From positions 108,797 through 169,867 of the forward strand of contig NW_003108090.1 of NCBI RefSeq assembly GCF_000003605.2: 61,071 nucleotides of DNA. The letters run 5' to 3'. Source of the stretch: Saccoglossus kowalevskii (taxonomy: Eukaryota > Hemichordata > Enteropneusta > Harrimaniidae). The notes under the pieces are model-generated. The model made no database searches, was not told the DNA's origin, and worked only from the letters and a program-made list of their open reading frames with translations. This document shows positions 12,401 to 27,400 of this stretch, piece after piece (position 1 is the first letter of the stretch; every line of letters starts with the position of its first letter). The position numbers and the translations under genes are program-made.

Positions 12401-15400
12401 TGGTGAAAATCACCATGAATAAGTGTTCCAATTTGTTGAGTTACTCTATTAGACGACTTTAATCAAGTGTTGAATTGCCACGGCTACAAATTCTCACAAT
12501 TTGATAGCAAACTTAACTACACTGAGACTTTCTGCTCAAAGAACTATTCACTGACAATGTACATTTCAGTAGTAAATGTTAGTTTTCCTCTACTTTTAAT
12601 CACTAACAATTTTGATCAGGCATTTAAAATTTTGACTAATCCTTTAAGAATTAAAGAAAACTTAATTTTTACCATTCAAAATTTTTATATTTTTCAAAAC
12701 ATTTTGATCAAGGCTTATACAAAATAAAAAAGTATGTCTATTTAGTCCAAAAATAATTGGCATTAGAAAGTTAATTTATGTTGATAGTATATTCAACAAT
12801 ACAGCATGAAATCAACAAAATATGATCTTAACAATTCAGTTTTACTTCCACGAGAAGAAGCAACAAAATAAATCTGGACAAAATTAATCTCTCAGATTGA
12901 ACACAAGTTCGCTGAAGTGATTTATAGGAGTTTTTGTCATTTAAGGCTATTAAATAAATCTCAAAAACAGGTGCTCTTTCCTCATTGGGTAAAATGGCGC
13001 CCATAGGTCATGCCCTCATGGCAGATACATAGGACTACAGAGACAAGAAGAGAACCTGCAAACTATGTTACAATCCAAAATATAAACTTTAAAACATTTG
13101 TTGGTTTTGACTTTTAAATGATTATTGAGAACCATACCAACAATGATCATGGTAGCCACAGCAATGGGTAGCCATGGCAACCATGCCATAAAAATGTATA
13201 AAGTTCACAAGTCAAAAAATAAATTACTAAAAAAAAGTCTATGCACTTGTAATATCAGTCAAGAAAGACAAAATGACTAAAATACTGTCAGTACTTCATC
13301 CATTAACAGCAAACAGGAGAAGACTCAATAAAGCAAGTATCATTCGCAGTTCACCTTTGAATGTCAAAAACAATTTTTGTCACCATTCAAACATTAAATT
13401 TTTCGATATATTTTCAAAATTTGTATCAAAGAACTCTAAAGTTTATTTTGTTCAAATTAAACAATTAAAGAGAATACCAAAAAAGGCTGCACCAAATTTA
13501 GCAGGAGAAATTTTGACATTCAAAGAGTTTAACAATGCAGAATAAGTATGACAAGAGAACATCCAAAATAACAGTAACATTGGCTCTACATGAATGGGGA
13601 GTGACAAGCAACATCAACAGGTTAATCTTCACAAAGCAACAAGCTGACACACACCAGAACCTAAGCTATATAAATAAACAGTCTATTACCATGTGAAATA
13701 TTGTCCTGAATCAAATTTAATACATTTCGAGGTTGAGACAAATAGCAGCATCAAAACTGCCAGAAAAGGCGGGGACTATATTACCAGTAACTTGGCCATT
13801 AATTGCAAATAGGAGGGCAATACATTCTGTATGGAAAACATTATTATGATAATGTGATCATGCAACATTTAAGGAAATTAGAATGTTTAATAAGATGACT
13901 GAAATGTTTACATAGAATAATGACCAGACTTTTCATGGTAGGGCTATATTGACAATATTACCCAGGTATATATTGCCTTACCATATGTGCTTGAACCATA
14001 GGGTCGTATTGATTGTGGTACGTCATATGGGATTCCATGGCACCATTAGGATGCGTTGGATGATGTTGACTACCGCCCATACCACCACTGCCAATAATAG
14101 ACATGTTGCCGTACGAGACTTCGCCAGCGTGGTTACGTAATACATTGATTGCATCATCAAGTCTTTCTTCCATACGACTTTGCTGAAAACCAATACAGAT
14201 GAATTATCAGCCTTGTTCAAAAGTTGTACAACAGATCGACTGGTAGAGACTATATTTAGTGCATTTACTATGGCTACCTAGTGCTAACTAGGTACATAAG
14301 CTATCATATTAACGCAAATTAGTTTGTTTTTTTTGTTTAAAAGTGGCATCAGTTCACCTTGCTCACCCCCATATTGTTATGAATGGTATAGCCCATCCAT
14401 AGAAAGGCAGATACATAGCAAACTATGGGGGTGAGTGGGAGATAAGCATGTCATCCCAATTACCATTACAGCTACACCCAGTGTTTCTATAGTAACCATG
14501 TTTACCTGGGCTCTGTCCCTTAGTATATGTATTGCATCGTCAAGTCTTTCTTCCATGCGTGTTGGCTGATTGACAACCAAGAGAAAAAGAACCAACAAAC
14601 ATCACCAATTAATAACATGCAACTTAATAATAATTTGTTATTCCACCATTACACTAAATTCAAGATGGTTGCCCGGATTTTTGATGACTACCCTATTCTT
14701 TGCTGATGAATTTAAGATGGCTACCGCATCTGAGGTGAGGAATCCAAGATGGCTACCCCAACCTGAGATGAGGAATCCATGATGGCTACTCCAACCTGAG
14801 ATCAGGAATCCATGATGGCTACCCCAATCAGAGGTGAGGAATCCAAGATGGCTCCCCCAATCAGAGGTGAGGAATCCAAGATGGCTACCCCAATCAGAGG
14901 TGAGGAATCCAAGATGGCTACCCAAATCAGAGGTGAGGAATCCAAGATGGCTACCCCAATCAGAGGTGAGGAATCCAAGATGGCTACCCCAATCAGAGGT
15001 GAGGAATCCAAGATGGCTACCCCAATCAGAGGTGAGGAATCCAAGATGGCTACCCCAATCAGAGGTGAGGAATCCAAGATGGCTACCCCAATCAGAGGTG
15101 AGGAATCCAAGATGGCTACCCCAATCAGAGGTGAGGAATCCAAGATGGCTACCCCAATCAGAGGTGAGGAATCCAAGATGGCTACCCCAATCAGAGGTGA
15201 GGAATCCAAGCTGGCTATCTAAATCTTTGTATATAAATTGAGGATGGTCACCCAAATCATAGAAATACATTCAGAATGTGTTGAAAATCCTTGAATAAGT
15301 TGTGTTTAGAAATGAAAAAAAAATAATTCAAGCAAATGCATATATTTCACTTGTCAACCCCCCCCCCCATTAAATTGGTGAGAACAATGATGGATGGGGC

Positions 15401-18400
15401 ACCCAACAGCTAACTCGTTTACTCGTAATTCAACACCATATATACCATATAATTAATAACAGACACACTAAGTTTGACCTCTAAACAGTTTCATTATTTC
15501 CTGTCAGACTCAAGTTCAATACTTAACTCATTGAAATGTACGCATTTTTGACCATGAACCATGTAGTCAGTGACAATTTTCTCACTTACAATTCATGCAC
15601 TAATAAGTATTATTTGCAGACAAGAAAACACAGTATGCAGACTTACCAGAGAATGAAGATGGCTTTCCACATAGGGACCAGGTGACGCCTGACTGCTTGG
15701 TCTGGTCCATTGCCCTGCTGTTGTCAAATAAGTTAGACCAGAGAAAAATTAGAAAATGACATAAATCACCCAGGGCAACACAGGTTCAACTTTTGTTGCG
15801 AGTAATTCTGAGAAAATGTCACAAATATGACAATATAGTTTTACATTGTACAATCTTGAACAGATAAGATCTCAGTAACCATTGTAATAGAAAACGGAAA
15901 TGTCTGAAGCTGTTCCTCATTTAAAATGATTAAGTTTCTAAGGAAGTTGGTACCATTGAAGATGGGAGGGGTTGGGCAAAGTTTTTGAAGGACAAAATTG
16001 ACCAAATTAGCAATACTTCATACAGTTTAAAATATTGATCAATTTTAGTTGCCAAAAATGTTCAAGATTTGAAAAATTCAATATTAACGTAGGTTTATTT
16101 TGTGTGTTGACATTAGCGTTCAAAAGCAAGTATATAGCTCCAGAGTAAACAATGACAGTGAAAAGAAAACAAAAAATCTTCTTGGCTGTTCCTAGATTTA
16201 CCGGTACAGATAATATCAACTACTAATGTAGGAATAAGTGTTTCATTCATCTGTTACATTCTGTTCATCTTACCTGACATGGGTGCTGGAGAACCAACAG
16301 GAGTGGAAGTGTTCGAAGGATAGCTATTGTTAGTTTGGTCTGGTTGATATATCTGTAAATTCAAAAAAAAATATTTTAATACTTTTAAACTTCTGGTATG
16401 ACTCAAAAACATAGATGATATTTCATTAGTATCTATGTATTTGTTGGAGACAAAAAAATTGGCATGTTAGTATAATTTAATGTGCAAAAAATAAAATCAT
16501 TACAGAACCACTGTCTAAACTGCTTCAAAATTGTTTTCCTTTATTTTGACCATCATCCAAGCTGGCCACACGGTATCTATGTTTTCAACTTCATAACATA
16601 TCCCACTCATTTCTCTCCAGAACCATGTCAGTGTTGTTTGTTGAATTTTTATTCCATGCTGACCAGCTTCTTGGCTGCTTCATTCAACAGCCGTTACTTA
16701 AGTACCTTGTAAAATCCAGCGGGACAGAGACGGCAAGTAGACATACAGACAGACACACCAGCCAGCCTGCCAGCCAGCCAGCCAGCCAGCCAGCTTGGTT
16801 CTATTTTCTGACAACTATTGATTTTCCTGACTGTAACATTTATGGTGTGGTTTTCAAATTTCAATTACCAGATACCACTGTGGGTGTGTGATACTAACCT
16901 AACATGTATCGTATGCTGTGATGGTTACACCACAGATCACAGACACACTGTGGGTATTTGATACCAATATCCCATGTATCATACAGTGTGCTGTTATACT
17001 ACCATTATTTTCAAAAGGTAATTTCAAAGACTTGCCCCCTCCACTAAATTTTCCAAGCAAATACAACATTTTTCACAAATTGTACCCCCTTCTTGTGCCA
17101 AATGCAAGTACACTTTGCAAATAGAAGATTAATGCAGTTCTTGTACATGTATTTATACTTCAGAAATCCAGCTGTTAAGATCATTAAACTACCAAGACAA
17201 TCACAAAATATTTCAGTCTCTCAGGGACCCTAAACTAAACCTAAACTATTCAATTATCAGTACATAAGATGTCATACCATCATGACAATTTTTGTCAAAG
17301 TCGCACACATCACAGACAACCTACATTGTACTCTAAAACACTGAGATTGTCTGAATAAAATCAAGCTTAAATGCTAAACTCTTTGAAGTACAAATCCATG
17401 CCTTCCCCTGGGGACAAGTTTGAAGACAATTTAAAACTTAAGCAGTAGCATATCGGCTGTCCTTGTGTTAGTAAAAGTCCAAGGACCACCAACCTCTAGT
17501 GATAAGACAACAAAATAGTGAGGATTTGTATCGCTTGCAACATTTACACCGCAACATGCAAAATTTATTGCCGCAAATGTGTTCTGAACTCATTTGGTAA
17601 AACTAATACTTATATCCTGAAATTATAGTTTCATACTTTCCTGAATAAAATTTTTCTTTTTTAGAAAAACTTTGTACAAAGATGAACAAAGGCAAATTGT
17701 CATTTCCACACTAGGTGGAAACAATACTAACTAAATTATGAAGACTCCATCTTCAGCAAGCATGTGATGAACTCAGTTGCTGTAACATACCAAGCATAAT
17801 TCAAACATGAAATTGGTTTCACATCTGCTGGCTGAAACCATGAAAACGACACGATTCAAAGCTTATTCTCAAAACTCATCTGAGGCCAAGTAAGGAAATA
17901 CAACAAGCCATGTTTTCACTTATTAAAATATTGAACATAGAATAGTTAGTCAAATTCAAAGTTGGCAAAAATTTTAAATTCACTCACTCAACATGGTAAC
18001 TGAACTAGTGAGTTGGAATGTGAGTAGTGTTACATGATAAACATCGCTTGGGGATGTACACTGAATAGAAGTACATGTTATAATCCAGAAAAAACAAAAT
18101 TGATTGGCGGGAAAAAAACAAAAACCATTATGATCAAAATCGAAGAGATAAACTCGTCAGTTGAGTAAAGTGAAGTGAAAATTAAGTAACCATCGAGATA
18201 GCAGAATCTTACCCAAGGATAACGGACATGCCCGTAATTTGAAATATACATGGCTATGAATATTCCGTCAGTATTCCGGATATACAAAGTAAATCCAACA
18301 CACTATAAGAAGGATGTATACGACCAATGGACCACAGCAAGTACTGAAGGCAGAGGCAGAGACAGCTAACTGATTGAACACTACACACATACAGAAGCCA

Positions 18401-21400
18401 ACATACAAAGTTTTATCCCCATGCATCGACTCAATTACATCTAATTAAACTATGACCTTTCTTTTGCAACTTGAGAAGGATCTTGTATCCCACAATGCCT
18501 TGCAGGAACCCTCAATTTGATCTGATAAGTGCAAGTTGCAATCCAAAATACCATCTCCATAGCAACACAAAAACAAAAGAATTTTTCTGAGATGAAAAGA
18601 TTTGGGAGACCACTCAACTACTTGAAATGCTTAACCGTTACAGGGAAACCTTTTAGTGTTGTTTATAAGCAAAGAAGAAAGAAAACTAACAATTTCTCAA
18701 CTCTTAAAAACTCCAACTATGGATGGAACAGCTTTTTCACCACTTTNNNNNNNNNNNNNNNNNNNNNNNNNNNNNNNNNNNNNNNNNNNNNNNNNNNNNN
18801 NNNNNNNNNNNNNNNNNNNNNNNNNNNNNNNNNNNNNNNNNNNNNNNNNNNNNNNNNNNNNNNNNNNNNNNNNNNNNNNNNNNNNNNNNNNNNNNNNNNN
18901 NNNNNNNNNNNNNNNNNNNNNNNNNNNNNNNNNNNNNNNNNNNNNNNNNNNNNNNNNNNNNNNNNNNNNNNNNNNNNNNNNNNNNNNNNNNNNNNNNNNN
19001 NNNNNNNNNNNNNNNNNNNNNNNNNNNTCATGTCATAGTGATGGAAACCATACCAACGAGAAAGATGATTAATTTGGCAAGGTTTCAACTCAGTGGGTAT
19101 CTACAGATTTATGGTGCCCAGCATTTGCAGTTCAAATCACATGCCCCAAAACACGGTCACTAAGACAATCGCAACCACATGGCCACAGTACTGAACTCCA
19201 GTTTCACTTCACTTGCCCTCCATCATAACATACACAGCTTTATAGACGTCGCAATTTATTATGATGAAAGATGGTTAGGAGAATCCTAAAGGAATACAGT
19301 TTTATTTGTTTCATTTAACCAACCTTCTCCATATATAGTGTATAGTGGATTTAATAGGTGGATTATTATACTATTTCATCTATACAGTAGTTTTTGACAT
19401 TCAGAGAGTTAATTAATTAAACAATTGCGTTTTTTTTCAAGTCACAATGAATCTTTCAATAAGAGGATTTTCTCTGAAATATTGAGAATATGGAGTTAAC
19501 TCAATTTCTGCTTGCTTTCCCAATACTTTTTGATATTTCTCTTGCACGATTCATTGCTACAAAAATGTTAGTGGACTGGTAATAGAATTGGAAGTGTAAT
19601 TAAAAAAAAAAATATTTCCTTATTTCTCTCAAAAGGTTGTTTTAATCAATTCCAGCTGTTTTATTGTACTCTTGTCTTTGTTTGTTTATAATTTGCCAAA
19701 ACGATGGAAGGACAGCAGAGAGCCTAAAACACTGACTTATTTTGTGACCACACCCACTACACCACCATCTGCTGGGAGAAATGTGTCAAGTTAAAACTGT
19801 CACTGCATGGGACTATTGAGAACAACCAGGCCTTAGAAGAGTAATCAGGAAAGGGGGACAATTGATTCATCTGATATTCAGGAAGTGAAATCCAGAGTCT
19901 GGAGTTCATTTCACAAAGATTCATCCATTCTACTAAACTGATAAGACATAGGACTTCACAGTAGGGGCTCTGCCTGTAATACTAGCAATCCAAATTATAC
20001 CCATCTATGTGTAATTACTTACAACACACACTTAAGTTTGTTCACCAAGGAGCACATTATGTCAATCTTTAATTTAATTTTGTTAATTTCTTCTGAAGTG
20101 ACAAACAAGCCCTAGTAAAATCCAAAAGCCCTTAATGGGATACAGAAGTTCCCCATTAGAAACCCTGGAATGGCAGAAAAAAATAGTTTAAATTTTTTCC
20201 TTGACTTAGTTTTGAAATTGTTTACCTTTCAGTTTCATCCCTCAAATTTCTATGATTGATTTTTGTTATCTGTTCTAATACTTTTCTCACAAAACTACCA
20301 TCTCGTATTGTGGTACTGAGTGATTAATGTTGATGATTTATCAAACTCTCGGAAACTGCTTGACCAAGTGAAATATTCACGGCTACAAAATTTTGCAATA
20401 TTAATCATTTCCCAAAATTAACAAATTCACCTCTTGCGAAATCAAAAGGTTTTTAAGGACTTCAACAGTAAAACACCGAAGTGCTAGATACAAGGAGAGG
20501 ATTACCCTAACTCACTAAGAATTAACTTGAAATATAACCATCCCCAAAATTTTGAATTGCATGGCTTTAAGTAATAATCTAGTAATTATTTAATTAAGAG
20601 GGTACAAACAGTTTTGTCAAAATAAACAGCATAACAGTAATCAGGTTTACAGATTGCAAACATTCTGCCCCAAACTGTTCTAATTTAATTAGTTGCCTGG
20701 TAACCATATACCCTATCATCTCAGTGAGACTGGGTGTGGCTCAGTATCCTGTTTACTACTACATAGTGATTATGTTAACCTCATTTTCTGATTTCAAAAA
20801 CTTAAATTAATATTACGAGTATAATGAATATATTTTTTTTTATTTTTTATTTAGTTGAAAATGAGCTTCCACAAGCCCTGCCTAAATATGATATTGTCAC
20901 AAACACATAATTGTTTTTAACAAAAAAATGTATATATATACACAGAAAAAATAAAATAAACTGAATGTTTGATTTTATGTGATTATTAAATGCACAGAAA
21001 CAAACACCCACTGATGTATTTTCTAAAAATTGCTGCATATAGAAGCAATAAAATATAATTGTCAACTGTATTATGATATTATACAAGATCATTAATTTTC
21101 CCCCTTCAAATATGTAAAAATAGGCAAAATATTGCACCAACATTTTTTTTCTTCAAATTTTAAATGTAATTAAATTTGAATTAAATTCATATTTTGCATA
21201 ACATTTTGTGTAATAATAGAGGCATATAAAAATTGATGCAATGGATTATTCTAGAGTGGAATGCTCAGAATAAAGTTGTACAAATAAATTATTACCGAGT
21301 CCAAAATAACCAACTGGTGGCGGCATTATTAAGTGATACCAGAATAATCAGATTTTAGAGATTTCTGAAGTAACAGCCTGGTATTCCATTGCCATGACGA

Positions 21401-24400
21401 CAGACAAACAACTGCTGGACCAAATGTAAAGGTCAATAACCTACAAGAGCTGCATTCCTCATAGGAATAAAAACATTACACTTCCACTAAAACTAAGATA
21501 TAATCATAATTTCCAACAACTTTTATATAGCTTTCGGAGAGATAACCTGAACCCATAGAGACTATATGCAACTGCCCTCATGCCCATAGAGAATATGGAT
21601 AAGGGATGCCATATCGTGTTACAATAAATACATAGATTTAAAAAGCTTTTACATGTAGCATTTCAAGTTGGTATGTACATTTCTTGGTATATAAAATCCA
21701 CATAAGCATAACATGTAGGTCATATGTAATCTAACAAGATATGTTTGGGCATGTCATAGGAAACCTAAATGTTTTCATTTTAAAACTGAACCCATACTAC
21801 CCGAGTCACCATTTTTACACCTCTCTCACAATACCTCCATTTCCAGGCTTAACCCACAATACCCTATCCACTATTTCTACACTGCTCTCACAATACCTCC
21901 ATTTCCAGGCTTAACCCACAATACCCTATCCACTATTTCTACACTGCTCTCACAATACCTCCATTTCCAGACTTAACCCACAATACCCTTACCACTATTT
22001 CTACACTGCTCTCACAATACCTCCATTTCCAGGCTTAACCCACAATACCCTATTCACTATTTCTACACTGCTCTCACAATACCTCCATTTCCAGGCTTAA
22101 CCCACAATACCCTATCCACTATTTCTACACTGCTCTCACAATACCTCCATTTCCAGGCTTAACCCACAATACCCTATTCACTATTCACTATTCACTATTT
22201 CTACACTGCTCTCACAATACCTCAATTTCCAGGCTTAACCCACAATACCCTATCCACTATTTCTTCACTGCTCTCACAATACCTCCATTTCCAGGCTTAA
22301 CCCACAATACCGTATCCACTATTTTCACACTGCTCTCACTATATGTTAAGTTTGATGAAATGCATTGTGGGAACCTATTCCAAGACATCCATGGTCAGTC
22401 CAGGTTATTCACTAACAAGAAGCTTGTGAAATGCCCTATCACTTTGGCCTTTTCTGCATTCGCCATCACCCTGGCATTATCTAAGTTATGAGTGTTACTC
22501 ACCGACGCTAAAGCCTGTCCGAGTGCATCTCCTGTTTGTGAGCCACCCCCAGCACCACCACCACTGGATGCTGGTCCAGTACTACTTCTTCCTCCTGCTG
22601 GGAACAAAGTAAATATTGCTTTACAATCAAATCAACATAAGCATAACTTATAGGATAGTAAAAAAAAATTACAATTTTCAATTTTGAAGATTCAAGTAGT
22701 ATGATGACAGTCCTGCAATTATTGGAACTAGGAAGTCCTACAACACTTGGTTGACCACATACTTTTTAACACATTGCCGACAACTCCAGTGAAATTTGCT
22801 TCATTATAAGCATACCACTAATAGATTCAAATATATAATAAACATTGCATGTGTTACTTATGGCAAATGTAGTACATGCTTAGTAGCAGGCAAAATGGGA
22901 ATTTAAAGTAAAAAAAATTTATTAAATAAATCATGAAATCTAAATCTGCAAGAATTAGGAGCATTACAGATACGGAAATGTGCATTTTACGCATTAATTA
23001 CAAGTTAATAAATATGTTATAATATAAAGATTCAGATGAAATGTCATTCTGATAATTATAGCAACAAAGCTTTGTTGTGGTGCAGGAAGGTGTATTTTAC
23101 AGCATTACTTCACCACTAGAGGGCGCCACATACTAGAAAGCGTTATTAGATTAGATCATGACTTACGCATAATACTTTCAGAACCATTTAAAGGTGAAGT
23201 ATTCGACGTGTAAGGTGTGCTGCCGCTTGTTGGATTGCCATGAAATGAAGATATTGGTGGAAGACTCGGGCGCATACTAATAGTCTCATGACTACCAGGT
23301 GACATCGTGTGACCATAACCCTGAAAGTAAAACACAATAATATTAAAAAACTCAATAGTGGCATTAACTGGTTCATACTGGCTTGAACCAGCTTAAACTG
23401 GAATTAATCACTTCACTGTGGACTTTTCACATTGAAACACAAATGATATTGTTAATATGTATATGCATCTACTTAATGCAAGTTCAAAATAAGAAATTTA
23501 AACAACGATTTAACAAATTTTCTAAAATTCTGGTCTACCACCAGTTTTGAAATGCCATCACATGCAGAAATATCTTTATTCAAGATAAGTTTATAAAAGT
23601 CTGTTTCGATGGCAAGTTAGTTAACAATGGCGCCCTCTAGTGTTAGAAATGATGAATGAATAACCCGTGAGATTGTTCATTTATGACCCGAGGGAGCAAG
23701 GAAAGGATAGTCTGGAAAACATCAACATATTGTAGATAATTATCACAACACTGTTTAAAAGGATTCCCAACTTCATTAAAACATAGAGCCCTTCCCCCCA
23801 AGGTACTTGCATCTCGATGCACATACCATTTTATGAAGTTCACTCTTTTTATAATTGAGTTTCATGCTCGTTAATTTCCAAGTTAATGATCCAATTTGAT
23901 CATGTTTTCAACAAGCTAAAAACCCAAACCTGATACTATATTTCTTATTTTTGTAGTTTTCCTTCTAATTAAATTCTTTTGCAAGTACCTAATTCTAAAG
24001 TTATAAAACAAATTGCAAATGGAAGGTTTTTGAAAGAAATGATAAAAAAAAGCAGTGCACATGTATGATATATCCAATTAGCCATACAATTTAAACTCGT
24101 AGTTTAACTAGTAAATAGCTTAATCTTGGTTGCTAGGAATTGAGCGATTTAATGACGTTCTTTTTTTTTATGTCTGTCCAAAATGAATTTAATAGGTATA
24201 CAGTATTTCCATCGATGCGATAGTTCAAATTTAAATCTGATTCAAAATGTAAGTATTCAGTTATCACAGGTTCAGAAAAAATTTGATATTCCATTAAAGG
24301 GGGAAGGGGGTTAAAAAAAAATAGAAAAAAAAATAATAAAATTCAATTTTTTTATGAATCTTACCATGTGCTCGTGAGGCCGTTGGTGCACATTTGTATA

Positions 24401-27400
24401 ACTAGATGAAGTATTATTTAAGATTGCTGAAGAAAAACCAGTGGACGGAGGCATGCCGTTATTACTCCATGGATCGGGACTGCCATGTGAACCATCTGGA
24501 GAAGAAAAATAACAAACAGACATACTTCAATAAACAAATAAATATGGCCGCCACAATGCACTTTATACAAGATCAATTATCTTTGACCACAAAGTAAAAT
24601 ATGAGAAAGGGATCCGCTACAATGATTGTAGCATTTGTTTGATATTCATGGAATATTATATGGCGGACTTGACAGTGAATGACTGGGTAAAGTGGCGACC
24701 ACCTTGCACATTTCTCCCCGGAGACCATCTACACCATTGTATTCCCTGACACTTAATAACAAGGACACAGAAACACAAAAAAAAACAGATGGATTTGATG
24801 AAATAAAAACTGAATAATAGAAAATTAGCAAACTAAAATTGCCATGAAACAAAAACATTATAATGACTTGATGTCGCGAGAACCAGCCACACAAATTCAT
24901 CTGAATAATTCATTGTTAAATTGTTGAAAATATTTCCTCTTACCCATGAATTCTGGATACATGTTTGTAGGTGGCTTGGGTGAGGTGTATCGAGGTGAAT
25001 CTTGACTGTACGGATCATAGGACCCTGATGGCGAATCAACCTAAAATACACACAACAAAACAAACAAATTAAAATACAAAAAAATTAAATTGAAATTAAC
25101 ATAAACTCATACATCAATCGTCCATGTCAATTGTGCTCTGCAATTCAGCACAAAATAAATATCATTTGAAGACAAAAACAAATTTTATTTCGTTGATAAT
25201 TAGGTTTACATAGAGGACACAATGTGCTGGTAGGAATAGGAAACACACCAGTTTTACTTTTGTACAAACCCCACCAGTAGATAAGAAATGGTTTGTATTA
25301 ATTGTACTGGTACTACCTTAGTAGTTGCCACAGCGAGGGACGAGAAGACTGAATCTGTGTTTACTATTCACAACACTGCACTGGTAACACAGCATACATC
25401 AATAATTATTATTTTAATCTATCAGACTAATTAATGCAAGAACTAATTAAACCAAAGGTGTAAAGCTCACAAGTAAAATTGGGCTCTTGCTCATTCCAAT
25501 AATAAAGTTTAGCAAAACTTGCAGGGCAGTGAATGTTATGTAAATAAAGAATGTATTCGTCCCGCTTGTCTGCATTAGTATGAATACGGAACCCATGCTA
25601 AACATGCACACCATGGAGATCATTGTCCTTTTTACCAATAAGAATGTTTATGACAGTCGTGCATATTTATCACGGTGACAGTCGCATCATTACATGTGAC
25701 AGCAGACACGCTACTACAATTGCACTGAACTGAGTTGAAAAACCAAACTTTCCTGGGATCACAACTGTTTTTCGTCAACTCAACTTTCCACCTGCATTTC
25801 ATTGACGGTAACAATGCAATACAACAGACAATTTCTCACAGATATAGTGAGCAATCGGTGGAAATCATTGGAGAATGACAGCTAGGTATTGATTAGCTTC
25901 ATCAACCATGTCCCACAACGCTAGTAATACAAGACATTGGTCAGATTTGATAATATTCCACCTTTTATTCCATATACCTCCCCTGACGTAAGACATTGTT
26001 AATGTCATCCCAGTACACTGACATGGTAGTTCTTATTAGCGAGGCAGTCTATTACGGCGACATCGCCACTTAGTCTGTGTGGTAATACACTACTACCTTA
26101 CCATTTGTCCACAACCCTTTTGACATGAAATTGCAAGGATGTTTAAGAATAAGGCAATTACCGCGACGCAGCAAATGAACACAGCCATTTAGTAAGAACA
26201 CTCCCAAGTACCAAAAGCAGTAAAGTGCAACTATTATATGCGGATTGTCGACCTTCCAACCTTCACTAGACGTCCTTTACTTAACAAGGAAATAGACAAG
26301 CCTCATCAATTCCAAGCCGCTCTTCAATCACGGAAAGCGAATACTGAAGAATTAATTTTATTTCCCGGCTATTCAATTTTTTTTTCACTTGAATGCATGC
26401 GCCATTTCATTTGCATGACAATAGAGAAATGAAAAACACAACCACGACTCATCAGACTTCCACTCAGTGATTCACATTCACGCAAACATCTCCCAGTATT
26501 TTTTTTATGAAAGCCCAGCACATGCAGTAGATCATATTACCATGGCAATGCATGTCTACATGATCCTGGCTTAAGCATACTGAATTGAAAAATTTTTTTT
26601 TTAGATTTTTTATTGATCGACAACGGAAATTAAAACCAGCTCTCATTACATTAGCATTCTACCTACACAAGATTTTCATGAAATCAAACATTTTTATGAC
26701 AATTTTGGAAGTAATATTTTATTGCCAACATTCAGGCTGATATAGCATACATTGACCGAGATTCAAACTACGGTACTCAAACTGAATTTATGCCATGTAT
26801 ACAGAATCCCAGAAAACCACTCAAAAGTTTGTCAAGTTTCAAGGTCTTGGGAGATTGAACAATATGATGACCTTCATGTTAAACAAACTGTTAATTCGGT
26901 CATGTAATAGTACTAATGAGATAATAGAAGGTGCAAAGTGATAAATATGGCATCAAAATTGACTGCCTAACACGATGACTTAGCCGGTCCAGAGAGTACC
27001 ACGGCTGTACTTTTATTAAAGAGTCTTGATGGAAAAAATGCTTTCATAATTTATAGTGTGTATCTTTGTGACAAATGGAATTCCTTGCTGTAGATCCCTT
27101 TCTGATACGAGTTCCTGGAGCAGTTAACACAATCTTTTGGGAGCGTACTGATTCGTTAAATTTACTGACTCAACAAAGTCATAACATTATCAACAAAACC
27201 ATCCTTTCGGCAATAACAGTTTAACCAACAAGCTAGTCTCAAATTTACTACAGACTGCGTGACGCATTATCAGTCTACGCACGAATTCATTTTTATGGAC
27301 TTCCAAGAAAACTACTATTAATAAATAATAAGCATAAATTGTTAGTGTCGAGAGGAAAACTACTAAAACATAATCTTTGTGAGAAGATAAAATAGACTGC

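Larger units (their letters stand above)
16353..22502 (-). other. Intron between exons 7 and 8
   Basis: 6.1-kb intron. Contents: a CCAG/GACA microsatellite (16735-16794), the 281-base assembly gap (18747-19027) and the 62-bp minisatellite (21788-22341). The remainder is AT-rich without recognisable exons, but an exon hidden in the gap cannot be excluded. Confidence 0.85.

Noticed and set aside
14638-15270. Long open frames on both strands (up to 210 codons) in the 33-bp array
   Set aside because: The repeat length is a multiple of three and lacks stops in several frames. Frames on both strands repeat the same short peptide. It lies in an intron of a well-supported gene.
18529-19163. Open frames spanning the N run
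   Set aside because: They only exist because the gap is translated as unknown residues.
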